Assembly: GCA_000231825.2 (NCBI GenBank)
Contig: JH720313.1
Coordinates: 1,176,834-1,240,833 of the forward strand
Direction: 5' to 3'
DNA from: Tetrahymena elliotti 4EA
Taxonomy: Eukaryota; Ciliophora; Oligohymenophorea; Hymenostomatida; Tetrahymenidae
DNA: 64,000 nt
A program made the position numbers and the translations under genes. A model generated the notes under the pieces. It made no database searches. It saw only the letters and a program-made list of their open reading frames with translations, and was not told the DNA's origin. Shown here piece after piece: positions 37,373 through 51,339 of the stretch; position 1 is the stretch's first letter, and each line of letters starts with the position of its first letter.

Positions 37373-40298
37373 ATTCGAAATAAATAACTAAAAGCTTTTC
37401 AATAAATATCTTATTATAAATAAAAATTATATTTTAGAAAAGATAAGAAATTAGATAAAAAGCTTAAGCAATCACTCTAAATGATTTGAGTATTTTTATA
37501 AATATCTTTAACAAATTAATCAAATTAGAATAAGAAAGAGCTGTTAATAAAGTATTGTATAAAATCTTTTTTTCAATTTAAACTGAGACTATCATCAATT
37601 AGATGACAAACTAGCTTAATAAAATAATAAATTTACAATAAATACTATAAAATCACTTTAATCGACTCACTCAGAAAAATTTAATATCTATAATAAACTT
37701 AATTTTAAGTACTTTATATTCAAATACTCTATAAATGCTTTAACTTGATTCTTACAATATTTACTACCTAATTAATTAACTTCTATTCTCTTTTGGTTTT
37801 ATGATTTCTTGAATACATATTTTTTTTTCAACAAACAAGCAAATGAGCAGAAACAAATAATTAAGCAATAATTATCTTCTTTTCATTAAAAAGATAATAA
37901 AATTACATTTTTTCATTTTTAATTTTTTTCTATTTCATTTGATTTCAGTTAATTCAGAAAATTTTTTGTTAATTTACTTAAAATAGAATAATCTTAGTTT
38001 TCTTTCAATTTTATTTTTATAATTTCAAAAATTGCTTCCCTTTAAATGTGTAGATAGCTATTAACTCTAAGTGCTAAGATGAGTATTTAAACATAAATAT
38101 TTAAGCTTGCTAAAATGAAGGATTAAACTTTACATAAATAGATCTTCCTTGCTTATCTAACTTTAGGTGTAATATGGTGCCTGATTTTACCTGAAATGGT
38201 TTGTTATTTTGAAAACCTGGGAAGAAATTTTTCAATAAATGAAACTTTGATTATTTTTTCTATTTTAAGCACAAATTATTTTTTAAATTTTGACTCTCAA
38301 CAAAATAGAAAGTCATAGATGTAAAAAATAATTCTAAAAAAGTATTAAAATATCTTTAAAAAATTACATATATTATTAAAATACATTTTGAGATGATCTA
38401 CTCTGTAGCATATAGATTATTAATATGAAAACCTAGTATTGAGATATACTTTTGAAAAATTTATATCATAGCTTAAAATTTATTGTTTTCTACTTTTAAA
38501 TAGAAAATGAATATTCTGATACAACTCACTAATCTAAAATAATAAAGTAAATAGCATATTCCATGAGATAAAGATTACTCTGTCAGTCATATAGATATAT
38601 ATTGACATGATCTATTTATTCAATAGAAAATCCTAAGTAGAATTAGTTAAAATATTTTTTCATTTCTACTTTTGTCTACATGAGATAAAAAAGTAGAATT
38701 TACTGAGCCAAAAATTTTAAGAGATAGCTTGAATTTCTTTCTTATAATTTGGTAGAGGATTTAATTAAAACGACAATAAAATACTAATTAGGCAATATTT
38801 ACCTGTCTTATAAGGATTATCAATCTTAATTAAAATAGAAGAAATTCAAACAAAATTTTTAAAATACTATCTACTTTGAAATTTTACGAGGTATTTCAAA
38901 TTCGATGTTTTAACGCAAATTCAAATTGAAATATTTTTAGCCTACCATTTTTAAATTTTAAAATATTTACTTTAATTTCTAAATTAAAATGAAACTATAT
39001 GTCCTATTTTTCTATTTTAATATTCAAAAATTTTAACATCAAACATAAAACATTCTTTCATTATTTTGATTTCATATTTGTATTAACTTGTGAAAACAAT
39101 TGATGATATATTCTTTAAACAACTTATTCAACTATCAACCACTTTATTAAATTATAAAAATATTGTTATATCTTTAAATTAATTGATAAACCTAATTTAT
39201 AAAATTGCTAAAATTTTTATACAAGCAATTTTGGGTAATTTTATTTACAAATAGATCTTAATTTTCAAAATATTTAAAGAAGAAATAAAAGACCATTTAC
39301 TTAAAGTATCAGCACTTCACTAAATTTAAATTAAAAATGTAACTAATGAGTATTTTTGGATTATCTTCCATAAAATATTAATTTCTTAAACATACTTTTA
39401 TTATTTAATATCATTTTAATATTACACTTATTAATTTATTTTAAATAAATTTTTAATAATTTAATTATTATTTAATTGATTCTCTCTCTATTTTTCAAAA
39501 AAAAGAGGTCTTTTCTTTCTTTGAAATGAATGAAAAATGATAAATGCTTTATCTAAAAAAATAAAAATATTTAACAAAAGTTGTATGATTCTTTTTGAAT
39601 AATTTTAGAAAATATGAGAAAAATATTATCGTAAAATATTTAATTTTTTAAAAGAGATTAATTACTATTATTATTTTTAATAGTAAAAAATTAACTCAAA
39701 ATAAATAATATAAAATTCCAATAAAATAAATTTTTCAAGTGAACCATTCAGTTAGACTAGAATTTATATTCCCAAAAATCCCCAAGTTATTTGATATAAA
39801 ATTTATAATTTTGTCTTGATCAAAATAATATTAGTAAATTAGAAAGATATTTAATAATAGCTTTGTAAATAATTGGTTAAATAGGAAACAAACTTAATTC
39901 TGAACATTTTAATTGATTATACAAAGTAATAGTATGAAAAGAGAATATTTTAATTTAAAATACTAAGTCTTTCATTCAATTCTATTTCATGGATTTACAA
40001 AGTGAAATAAAATAAATTTTATTTTTTTATTTGTAAGTTTTGAGTGATTAAAAGATGCTATTGGCTTTGCAAAATTTTAATATTCAAAATTTGGTGGTGC
40101 ATTCAATAAGTATGATTTAAAACATGTGGTTTTTTTTCATTAAGAATTTGGTTAGCTAAGATTTGTTTTTCTACATTCATATTCATTCATAAAATAAATT
40201 GTAATCCTATTTTATTAAAAAATAATATAAACTAAAACACAATATTTTATTTGATAGAACAGAAAGATAGATTTAATATTTTAAAGACAATCTTAAAA
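37373..40298. other. Long AT-rich spacer
   Basis: 2.9 kb of A/T-rich sequence between plus-strand genes. No frame has protein-like composition, and no tRNA or other structured RNA is seen. Confidence 0.5.
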
Positions 40299-43200
40299 AT
40301 GGAGTAAGAAGGATAGGATTTTAGATGGTTCTACTAGATATTTTTAGAAAATAACATGGATCCATTTAAAATTTGCTAAATTTTAACAGCTGGTATTCTA
40401 ATTAATCAAAAATAAGTAAAATATATTTCATTTTTATAAAAATAAATCCATAATTACTTAAAGAATTCGTAAAGCTACAACTAAGAAATAAATTCTTAAG
40501 ATGAATAGAAAAACTAAGAAGAATTTAAAGAATAAATAAAGGTAACTTATTTCAAATATTAACAAAAATAATTTCAAATAAAATAATATTACAAAAATAA
40601 AGAAATAAATACTGGAAAAAAAGTAAAAATTTGAAGAAATATTGAATAGTGTCAATAAATTTTACACACATGTATAATAGCAAAAAAATGTTGAGCATGA
40701 AATAGTATGTATCTTATTGTAGAACAGCTTAGAGTTCCACAGATCTGTAGCTAGCCATGGTACCAACTATACAGTTGTATCTTTGATAGATATCGGTTTT
40801 TCACCAATAAAATCTGAAAAATAGGTTTAGCTTCAGAATCTAATTCGAAAACAATTTTAAAAATACCAAAATGATGAAAAACATGAAGAATATTTCTTTT
40901 TATTGCTATCAAATGCTTATCTGAATATTCAGAAAGAGTAGTATGATAATGCAAAAATATTACTTGATGAATTATCTAAGCATTACAATCTAGATTCTTT
41001 AAAAGAAAATATTTGCAATGAAAGTAAATAAAGTAAATAATTAATTAATCAATTCTATCTTAGACTTTTGGAAATAAAATAATAAATTTTAAACCTCTTT
41101 AATTAATTTTCATTCAATATTTTCTTTTAATAAAGGGAACTTCATTATTGGATTCATAGAGTCTATTCATACATATTAGGCTCTATCATTCTTATATTCA
41201 AACTAGTAAGATGACCTTCTTAATGAGATCAACATTTTAAAATAGCTAGATGAGCATGTTATTGATTAAAACTAAAAAAATAGAATACAGAATCACCTTG
41301 AACTATTTTAAGTTCATTACAATTTTATTACATAAAATTTAGATTTATCTCAAAAGCATTTAGAGTTATTGGGTGAAAATCTTGAGTAGAGCTTGATCCT
41401 ATTTTTTTAAAATTAAAATAACCAACTACTTAGCCATATTGAAACAATTTATTATAACATCTTTGGAAGCTAATTATTCAAGGTATTCAAAATCCTCTAA
41501 GAATTTGAAATTTAGAACAAAACAACAACAGTCTCAATAAGCAAATTGAAAGATTTATTTGAAAACTTCAAAAAATAAGAAGCCGACTAACCATACAGAT
41601 ATGGAAATGGTTTAATTTTGATTCTATCAGTTATTTATACTATCCTTTTAAGGCTAGGCAAATAATATAATGAAGCTATAAAACATATGAATCTAATTTT
41701 TTAAATATGTAAACAAACTAAGACTAATTTTTCAAACTTCCTTGAATTATTTTTCAAGTATAATCGTTTAATTTGCTACTTATATGAGATTACATCTTCT
41801 CCATAAAAATTAGATTCCAGCTATCAATTTGTTGGACGAATTAGTTAGACAAATTGCAATAATATTTTTGAATACACAAAAGGAAATCAAAGTTATATAT
41901 TAAAGATATAGATACCTAAGAATGAAAATGATTAATAAAAATAAAATTACTATAAATTTTAATCACTAAATGAAGCTTGTTTGCAGATGCTGCTCAACCA
42001 TCCTAATATTTAAAATGTGGATAGCGTTGTTGCTCTTCAGAATGGAATTGCTATTATTTAAAAAAAACAAGGCTAAAACTTAGAGGAAATTCTTAAGAGG
42101 GGGATTGATTAGGAAAAAGCTATGGGCTATGTTCTAAAAATTATAAATGCTTTTTGTTATATGCACTAATTGAATGTTATACACTCTGACTTTAAACTTA
42201 AAAATGTGGTAACACTCTTGGAAGATGAAACTAAAATAAAAATTATTGATTTTGGTTTTTCCTAAAAGAAGTTATTCAATAAATATTTTAAACCACAAGG
42301 TTACACTAAAGGCTTAGCTGCTAAAGAATTATTTAAGTAAAATATATACACCTTTGAAAGCGACATTTATTCTATTGGCCTATCTATAGACTAATTGCTT
42401 TAAAATAACGAATTCTGCATTTCCAACTAATTAAGATAGCTAATAGATTTGATGCAATCAGAGGAACTCAAAAACAGATGCACTATTGAGGAAGCTGCTC
42501 ATAAATTTAAATTAGAAATGGTGATATTTTAACTATTCTAATAAATCCAAATTAATTAATAAGAGAATTTAAGCTCACAACATTAGCAAGAAATCTTTAA
42601 AGAGTTTGCTAATAGCTTGCATTTCTTATATTAAAAATTTAAATAATTCCATTACAGTGTTTTTTCAGTTGTTTAGAAAGAAGAAAATGAAAGAATTTAT
42701 GAATAATTTTTATTAGAAAATCCAAAATATGATATCAAGGCTGTTATTTAAGCAATAAAAAATTTAATTCAATAAAAAAATGAAAACTTTTTAGAATCAA
42801 TGAGAAATAGCGATGATATTAAGCTATTTATTCTCAAATTGCTTAATTTCGAACTAAACTAGAATTAAGATTAAACATAACAACTTGAATAATTCTTTTA
42901 ATAACCTAACTAACAAAAATATTTCTAGTAAGAAGAGATAGATAATTTGATAAGTGATATAAATGTAGAAAATAATAAATAAAATGATAATTAATAGTTT
43001 ATGAAAGAAATAGAAGAAAGGCTAGATTAAATAAAATACTCAAATCAAATAGAATTGAGTCATAGAGACGAATATAAAAATCTAATTCATAAGATTGAGT
43101 TATTACTAAACTGTAGTGAATTATTTTAACTTAAATTAATTCTTAACCCTTTTTTATTTTATAAAGAATTAGTAGATTAAGTTTCACAAGAATAGGAAGA

Positions 43201-43640
43201 TAGTAAGAAATAGGTGAATTCACAATAGTAAAGCTAACCTCAATCATCCAGTAAATTTATAATCAGATACTTTTATTTTTATATTTTACTTAAAAATATT
43301 AGCCTTATCACATGAAACTATTTTTATCTAAGACTCTTTTATTTGTAAAGTACGAGTAGGTTCATGTTAGAGAAATTCTAGTAAAAATATTTAAGAAATA
43401 AAAAGAATATCACAATTACAAAATGTGAGCTAAGCTTAAAATAATTATCCTAGTTCAAGCTATAATATTAGCATTTTGAATTATGAAAGTAATAACATAC
43501 ATTAAGATCAATAATCGAATTAGTTTAATAATCGATCTACTGGATAATCTAACGAGATGTCAATAGAAAGTATTTAAAATAATAGTAATAGCAATTAATA
43601 TGCATCATTCTTATCATAAGACTCTGATAAACATTTATGA
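40299..43640 (+). CDS. Helical-repeat protein kinase, copy A (1038 aa)
   Basis: Exons 40299-40541, 40603-41023, 41136-43250 and 43303-43640 keep phase. The first about 450 residues are helical and repeat-like, TPR-ish (KILLDELSKHYNLDSL, QYNEAIKHMNLIFQICKQ). A kinase domain follows, about residues 450-700: a weak Gly loop (QFVGRISQTN), YILKIQI with the VAIK-type Lys, VIHSDFKLKNVV (HSD with Asp, Lys and Asn kept, about residue 570), IIDFGFSQ (DFG kept) and SDIYSIGLS. It could be active, with the HRD Arg changed to Ser, so activation-loop control would differ. A Gln-rich coiled tail follows. The last intron (43251-43302) is required: reading through it meets TGA at 43313, while splicing adds 110 coding codons. 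The downstream neighbour is a paralogue. Confidence 0.7.
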
Positions 43641-44122
43641 AAATCACAAGTTTTTACCAAAAAATTAATAAACAAATTTTCCTCTTCTAGTCCATAGCAT
43701 CATAGCATGTCTTAAAATAAACCTTAAACTATAATAATAAATCAATAAAATTATATTTGTTAAACTTATTTATTGAAAATACAAATTATAAAATTTATAA
43801 AATTATTAAATTTTTCATATTTCTTCTTAATTCTTTTAAAATTAATTAAATTTACTTTAGCAAATTTGTATGTAAAAGTCCCTTCTGCTAAAAGATTATT
43901 TTATTCATGTTAAAAGACTCGTTTTCCTGAGCAGTTTTCTTTGTTTGATATTTATTTACAACTTACAAAACACTATAATTTGGAAAATAGATTAGAACAT
44001 TTTCTTAAATAAAAATAAAAGTGTTTTATCTTTAATTTTTTTTTTTATTTTTTTGATTAATATTTTGAAATATCTAAAAAAACTAATTATCAAATATTTA
44101 AATCTTCATACCAAAAAAAATA
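43641..44122. other. Spacer between the tandem kinase paralogues
   Basis: About 480 bp, AT-rich, containing a T-rich run before the next A-rich leader. No feature is seen. Confidence 0.45.
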
Positions 44123-46898
44123 ATGGAGGATTATCAAGAAATAGAGGAGATTTTTGGAGATTATAATTTTGATTTTGATAAAACTGCTTTCCACTTATAA
44201 TCTTCAAACTTAAGCAGTCAAAATGAATTGAAGGTAATGCCTTAAGCATTTTAATACACTTTTAAAGAGCCATTTTTAAAATTATTAAAAGGGTGCTTTA
44301 AAAAATAAAATTGAAAAAATTGAAAACTATTAGGAGTTCTTAAAGAAGAATAAAGCAACATATTCTTTTAAATATCTTATATTGTGCAAAATTGTAATTT
44401 TCATGTTGAGATTCCACTTGAGAGTGGCTTATTGCAATTTTTCATACTTAGTTTTACCTTTTGTTGAAATAGGTAGGATTAGTTTTAAATATGAAGATTT
44501 AAATAAGATTAAAGAATTAGCAATTCATAAGCTCAAGGAAGAAAGTAGTTTAAAAGATGACCCTGAAACTCTCTTTATAATTTTTTAGATTTGTCTGATG
44601 TAGTAAGAAAAAAATTAGGCTTCATGTTTTTTAAAGAAATTAAATGATTGGACTAATAATATTAACATGAATTAAAGAAATTAAGAAACTATTTAAAGCA
44701 AAAAGATTTTATAATTTTAAGAATCTATCTTAACATGTAAAGTAGTAATGAATATTAGCAATGATGATGTTAATGGATTATCAGAAATGATAGAACTGTT
44801 GTAAAAATATCATAAAGATATTTATGGTGAATAAAGTAATGAATAAAATACAAGTTAAGAATAAATAATCATTAAAAGAAAACAAAATAACATTACATTT
44901 TTTAAGATGTATCAATCATACTTGGAAGATAAATAAGTTTTATCTCAAACTTATGCTGATAAATTAGCAAAAGAAAAAGATCATTATTTGTTGGTATTGT
45001 ATCACTTTTAATAAACATAAAATCTAGCTTATATAAAATCTTTATATTCAAATTTATTTGATAAAGATTTATTTGACATTTTTGATTTAATATAATAATA
45101 TGAGCAATCAGAAAACAAGAAACTGATAAATTAAATGTGTTAAAAGTTCGAAAGTTATTAACAAAGAACTGATTACATCTACAAGTATGGAGATGGTAAA
45201 TTTTGTTTCTTACTTTAACTTTTAGCTTCTCTGTACAGAATTTTGAAACATAATAATGAAGCTAAGAAAATGTAAGAAAAATTTTAACTGATTGAATTAA
45301 ATTTTTCAACACCAATAAAAAATTTTTTAAAATTTCATTATGCATTAACGATTTATAACGAATAAACATCTACACCAATATAATCTAAATATTAAAAATC
45401 AGAATTTGATAAAACTAACTTTAGTATACTAGAAAAGGGTGTTTTTGAAGACAAAGAATATATCTTGAAAAAACCTTAAGTTGGAATATCTTAACAAAAT
45501 TTTAGAATTGAAGCATGCTTATCAGTAGTCTTCCCAAGATATTTTTTACATATATCTGATTCATATCTAGACACAGATGGAAATTTAGTGAATGTCTACA
45601 AAAGGTAAGGTAAAGATTTATAAGAATATCTTAAAAATAACAAAATTGATTTAATGTAAAAACTTTATTTTGTTCTACAAGTAATTAATGGAATGAGTTC
45701 TTCACATTAAAATAATATTGCACACAACGATATTAAGCTCAATAATATATTATTAAAGCAAGATGATGCATAAGAAATATTTATTATAGATCTAAATATT
45801 GCTAAAATAAATATATTTAATCTTTTTTTTAAACCTCATGGATACAATTAAAACTCTCCAAACGAATAAAAATTAAATAAAAATTGTACCCTGAAAACAG
45901 ATATTCACTCAATTTCAAAACTTATAGTAGAAATGCTAGAAAAAGAAGAATATCATAATGATAAAAATGAGTTACTTTTTCCATAATAAATGAGAGATCT
46001 TATTAAAGAAATGTAAAATGAAAAATAACTTGAAAGAAAAAATATTGTAGAAGTTTAATTTAGATTCAGAATTTATGTATTAATTACCTTAATATTTAAA
46101 TAGCTAAATTTAAAATATGAAGATTATTAACAGTTTTACAATTTTTTATATGAGTCTTTAGATTATTTCTTAAATGATATTTGTTATTTCATTGAAAATA
46201 AGTAAGTCGATTAGTCTTTAATACTCGAAAAAAATTCAGTCGATTTTAAAAAAATCGGCTAAGCATTATATCAAATTTGTGAAAAAAAAGATTGCCGAAG
46301 TTTTTTTGATTGTGTAAAAGACCAAAAGCTAAAAAATTTTGTCAATAAAATTTTAGAATTGTATGAAGATCTCCCAAATAAAAATAATTTCAACTCAAAA
46401 GTTGGTGATTTCATTATTTAAGAGTCTTAAGAAATAGGATAATAGAAAACCTTGTTTGATCAAAAACTTGAGAGCATGGAATTAAAACATCAAAAATAAA
46501 AAGGTGATTAGGATAACAAGAATAAATAATAGGAGGAAGAAAAAAAGCAAAATTCAGAAGATTAAATGAACATATATGAAGATTACAGTTATTTAGAAAA
46601 TACCTAAAAGAATTAAGAGGGATATGAAAAGTAATTTAAGGTATTAATTGAAACATTTAAGAGCTGCTTGGAATCTTTAAAAGGTAAATTTACTTTTTTA
46701 ATTTTTTAAGTTTAAAATTTTTTACAAATAGATTAATCTAAATCTTAAAACTAATAATAAACTCATACATAAATTCCCAACCCTCACGATTATTTAAATT
46801 AACCTAATCATTATGAGTTTAATAATCAAATCTAATAACTTGAATTCACCTAGAATCTACTCTCTATAAATTAAAGTTTGAAAAGTTAATCATCTTGA
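44123..46898 (+). CDS. Helical-repeat protein kinase, copy B (889 aa)
   Basis: Exons 44123-44233, 44292-46683 and 46732-46898 keep phase. The layout matches copy A: an N-terminal helical region with a shared landmark (YKYGDG... here, YRYGNG... in A), then a kinase domain, then a Gln/Asn-rich tail. Kinase motifs: EYILKKPQ in the Lys-strand region, NNIAHNDIKLNNILL (HND; catalytic Asp, Lys and Asn kept, about residue 515), IFIIDLNIAK (DFG changed to DLN, about residue 537) and FKPHGYN (FKPQGYT in A). The metal-binding Asp is kept, so activity is possible but not certain. The two genes are head-to-tail and clearly arose by tandem duplication, now strongly diverged. The acceptor of the first intron could also be at 44267. 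Confidence 0.68.
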
Positions 46899-48155
46899 AA
46901 TCTTACAAATAGAATAACTAATTAGTTACTGACCAAGTTTTTTTTTAATCAGATTTACATATTGTTGCTCACTTATGCTTTAACTTCTCTTCATTTTAAG
47001 TTTAATAATGATCTAATACTAAAAAATATCAAATAATTAAATTAAATTCTATTTTTCTTTTACCTATAAATTTAATTAGTAATTAAAAAAATGGGTTATA
47101 GATAAAATTATGTTGAATAATTATAATAATTTAATCTGAGTAAAAAAATTTTGAAAAATTTTATTACTTTTTTACTTTTTTACAAATTTCGCAGACGAAT
47201 ATTATCTCTATATTTTAAAATTATCATTTCAAAATTAAAAAAATCAGTAGCTTTTACTTTTTAACATTTAATTTAGAAAATGAATTTTTTTATAGAAATT
47301 AAAATATCAATATTATTTTTGATGAAAATAAAGGGAAACTAAATTTTTGATTTGCAAATATTTTTATTAATACATTTAATGGTGATCTATAATTTCTAGA
47401 AAAATCAAGATACTTAATTGGTAATTCTTAGGATACTAATTTTGAAATGAACCTTAATAAATAAATATTTGTGATCATGAACAAATTTATTATTTAAAAT
47501 CAAAGGCAGATTAGAATGGAAATCTAGAAGAAATTTAGTAAGAATTTCCAAGATAATTAGAATATAAATTTCATATGAATTTTTATCAAATTAAATTAAT
47601 AAAAAGAACTTTCATCTTCAGCTTCCTTCAAAATATAAAAGGATAATAGATCGTTCATTAAATAGGGTTTATTTATTTTTAAAAATATTCAGAAAATGTA
47701 TTTAAGATCATCATGTATTTTTTGTTTTTTTTTCTGAGAAATTCGCTGAATTTATTTATGTTTTGATTCATTCATTCATTTTTTAATACATTTTACGATA
47801 AAGAAAAAGAAAAAGGCAAAAAGTTTAAAAAGGAAATTTTTATATTAAATAAAATAGAGTTAAAAGAAGATGCATGCTTTCAACATATTACTTCATAACA
47901 AATAAAGAAAATTAATTAAAAAAATATTAATTAAACAAGTTTATAAATACTAAAAGCAATACAATAAAGCAACCTAGCTAGCTATTGATTGATTTAACAT
48001 AAACAAGCAAGCCTCTTGCATTAACTTATTATTACTAGTCAATAATTCATTGATCATATCTCATAAAATTATATTTAAAAAAGAAGAAACAATTGTAACA
48101 ATAAAAATTTCATAGCCATAAATATCTCAATTATTTCAACATCTATCTCACAAAT
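46899..48155. other. AT-rich spacer
   Basis: 1.25 kb upstream of the casein kinase gene. The final 70 bp are A-rich leader with ATAAA/CAAAT runs. No gene or RNA is recognised. Confidence 0.5.
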
Positions 48156-49094
48156 ATGTCAGAAGTCTTAATAGGAAAAAATTTCAAGCTAACTAAAAAA
48201 TTAGGAAGTGGTGGATTTGGTTAAATTTATTTAGGTGTTAATACAAAATCCAATTTAGAGGTTGCAATTAAGTTAGAAAAGAATAATTCAGCTTGTCCAT
48301 AGTTGCAATATGAAGCATAATTTTACAAACGTCTACTCAAAGATGCCTCTGTTCTTAATAATCGTGGATTACCTCATGTTTATTATACTGCAAGAGAAGG
48401 AGATTTTACTTATATGGTTATGGATCGCTTGGGAAGTTCTCTTGAAGATCTATTTTAAAAATGTGGAAGGAAACTTTCTCTTAAAACTGTTCTAATGATA
48501 GGAATGTAGATGGTTGAGCGTATTCAATTTATTCACAGTAAAGATGTTTTGCATAGAGATATAAAGCCTGATAATTTTTTGATGGGCAGAGGACGTAATG
48601 CTCATATCGTCTATATAGTTGACTTCGGTCTTGCAAAAAAATTAGTAACTAGAAACGGTAGTCATATTCCTTATAAAGAAAATAAAAATTTTACCGGTAC
48701 TGCTCGTTATGCTTCTCTAACTACTCATCTTGGAATTGAATAAGGTAGAAGAGATGATCTAGAAGGCATGATGTATGTACTCTTATACTTTTTACTTGGA
48801 AGTTTACCTTGGATGGGAGTTCGTTCAAATACTAAAAAAGAAAAATATGATAAAATTATGGAAAAAAAAATGACACTTTGCATCACTGAAGTATTTAATG
48901 GGCTACCAAAGGAGTTTGTTGAACTCTTCAAATACATTCGCAACTTAGAGTTTGAGGAGATACCAGATTATGATTACATAAAAAGAACATTCGAATAAGT
49001 ATTTAACCGTGAAGGATATGAATTAGATTACCAATATGATTGGATTTGCAACCAAAATACAAACAACGCAGATGAAGAAAAGAACTCATCTTGA
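48156..49094 (+). CDS. Casein kinase 1 family protein kinase (312 aa)
   Basis: A single exon from ATG 48156 to TGA 49092-49094. The whole protein is a CK1 catalytic domain: [13 protein letters not shown] Gly loop, EVAIKLE with the Lys, [14 protein letters not shown] (the CK1 LG.SLEDLF signature), [13 protein letters not shown] catalytic loop, VDFGLAKKL and [21 protein letters not shown] in place of [23 protein letters not shown] and the W-containing end (YDWICNQN) follow. All catalytic residues are present, so it should be an active Ser/Thr kinase. The tail after the domain is only about 15 residues, so regulation by a long C-tail, as in CK1 delta/epsilon, is unlikely. Ciliates have many CK1 paralogues, so no specific name is given. 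Confidence 0.93.
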
Positions 49095-51339
49095 AATAAA
49101 AGAAAAAAATAACAAAATTAGTTCAATTTATGCCAATAATCTCATTAAATTTTCAATTTTATTTAAGTATCAAAGAAAGTAAATTTATTGATTGATGAAT
49201 TGATTTAAAATTCGCTTGAATCTAAATAATCAATACATGCATTTACTAACTATCTAGCACATAAAGAGCTTATCAAAATTTAACTATTTACCTATCTATC
49301 TATTTATCAACCTAAATAACGAACTAACAAACTAACAAAGAAACAAAAAAACTAATAATTAATCAAATAAAGAAATAATCAATAATAAATTGGCATTTAT
49401 CATAACTTATTGATAATATTTGCAATAAAATAAAAGTATAATTTAAAAAGAAATTCTAATTTGAAATTTAAATTTATAAAAACAGATCAACAAACAACAA
49501 CCAACCAATCAATAATTAAAATGTAAAATATTAAAACATAAAACGAGTCTATTTAATTCAATGAATCATAATTAGTTGTAAAAATCTAAAAATAATTATT
49601 TTACAATAGTAATAATAAAAATAGCAATTTAATTGTATTTATGAGTAAAGATAAAATAAATCAACCTAAGTAACAAAGCTAGTATAATAATAATAGATTA
49701 ATAAAAAATGTAATGATCTATAAAATTAATTTAATGGCTTTAGACAATTAGATGATTAATTTTAATTATATAAAATATAAATTTTAAAGAATATTTTGAT
49801 GGCTCTACAATTTTTAGTAAAATGCAAACAACATTTTAATAATACCACTATATAATTATATAAAGATTGTTAATATATATTAAAATAACTTAAAAACCAT
49901 TAAAATCATATATTTATTTACTTATTTTTTCTATTCTTAACACAAATAAATCAGCATCATTATTTATCTTTCTACAATAAAGTATAGCATATTTTAACAT
50001 GAATTTACAATTATCTTTTTAATTAAATTTTTTTAAAAATAAATCAAATTTTCTTGCTAAAATTTTATAGAACATGTTTATTATTATTTAGCTATTTTTA
50101 GAGAAGTTTTATTTAGGTACATGTTTAGTTATATAAATATTAGTTTATTAAAATACCTAAAATTTTTTTATTATACTTATTTATGCATAGCATACTAAAA
50201 TTTTTTATAATACATAAAATTTTTAGAAATGATAGCAGAATCAGTTCGAAATAGTATTTGCTATTAATTTATATAGAGAAAGAGTTTTGGTTTTTCTCTT
50301 TAGATTAATGATAATACTAATTAAATATTTTTGTATGAATAAAAATGCAGAATTCATTTTATATGAATGAGTTTATTTTCTCATAAATGTTATTAAATTT
50401 ATTTAGCATCTCTATAAAAAAATTAACATAAATTTTGATCATTTAAGTTTAATATTAATTAATCTGTAATTAAGTTAAAAGTTATAAATAGTGTCAGTAA
50501 TTTAATCATAACTTATCTTTCATCATTCTCTTAAATATCAAATTTATTATTATTTATTTTCATTTAAACATATAAACATAGAAATTAGATAACTATAAAT
50601 GTAATAGCATAAATATTAGGAAATTTTAAGAAAAAAAAAAAAATAATTTATGAATATAAAAATTAGTTAAGGTGGCTATTTATTTTATATGATAGTTATG
50701 TATTTATAAGTATTAAATTAATCATAAAATTTAAAAAATAAAACATACTTAGAGGCTATTTTTTGAGAGTTTATATATATTGTAAATTTTTCTATCAGTT
50801 TTAAAATCTTAAGTACGTTTAATGACTGCAATTAAAATAATGCTTTGTCATTTTAAATTATTAAAATTATAAATTTAATATGAGTTAGCAAAATAGGTAA
50901 TTGTCTAGTGTAAAATAAATTAAATTATGAGTAGAAGAAAATGAAATATTAATAGATAGATAAATATAATTTGATTTTAAAGAAGATTTAGTATTTTATG
51001 GAAAGGATTTTAATTAGAAATTTATTAAGCAAAGTAAGTAGAAATATTTACAAAAAATATAAGTGTAAATATAATTTATTAGCTGTAACTAGATCTAAAT
51101 AATTTGCTAATGAGTGAATTTGTTTATAAAATTGATAAAAAAAACAAGATAAGCAAGAATGAATTATTAATAAAAAATTTCTAAGAAAAAGGCTATAGAA
51201 AGTACCGCATTTTATAATTAATTAATCAAAAAAGAAATAAATAAATAAAAGAAAACTAGTTGCATTTTCTTCTCGATATTCTACAAAGATTTTTTCATAA
51301 TCTAAAATAATTAAATCAATCTTTTCATATATTCTTAGA
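49095..51339. other. Long AT-rich spacer
   Basis: 2.2 kb of nearly pure A/T-rich DNA with TATC/AACAA short repeats near 49290-49340. I see no gene. Confidence 0.5.

Noticed and set aside
40299..41023. First exons of copy A as a proteasome lid subunit (RPN9-like)
   Set aside because: The helical text gave a passing resemblance, but exon phases join it directly to the kinase-bearing exon and no PCI-domain landmark follows.
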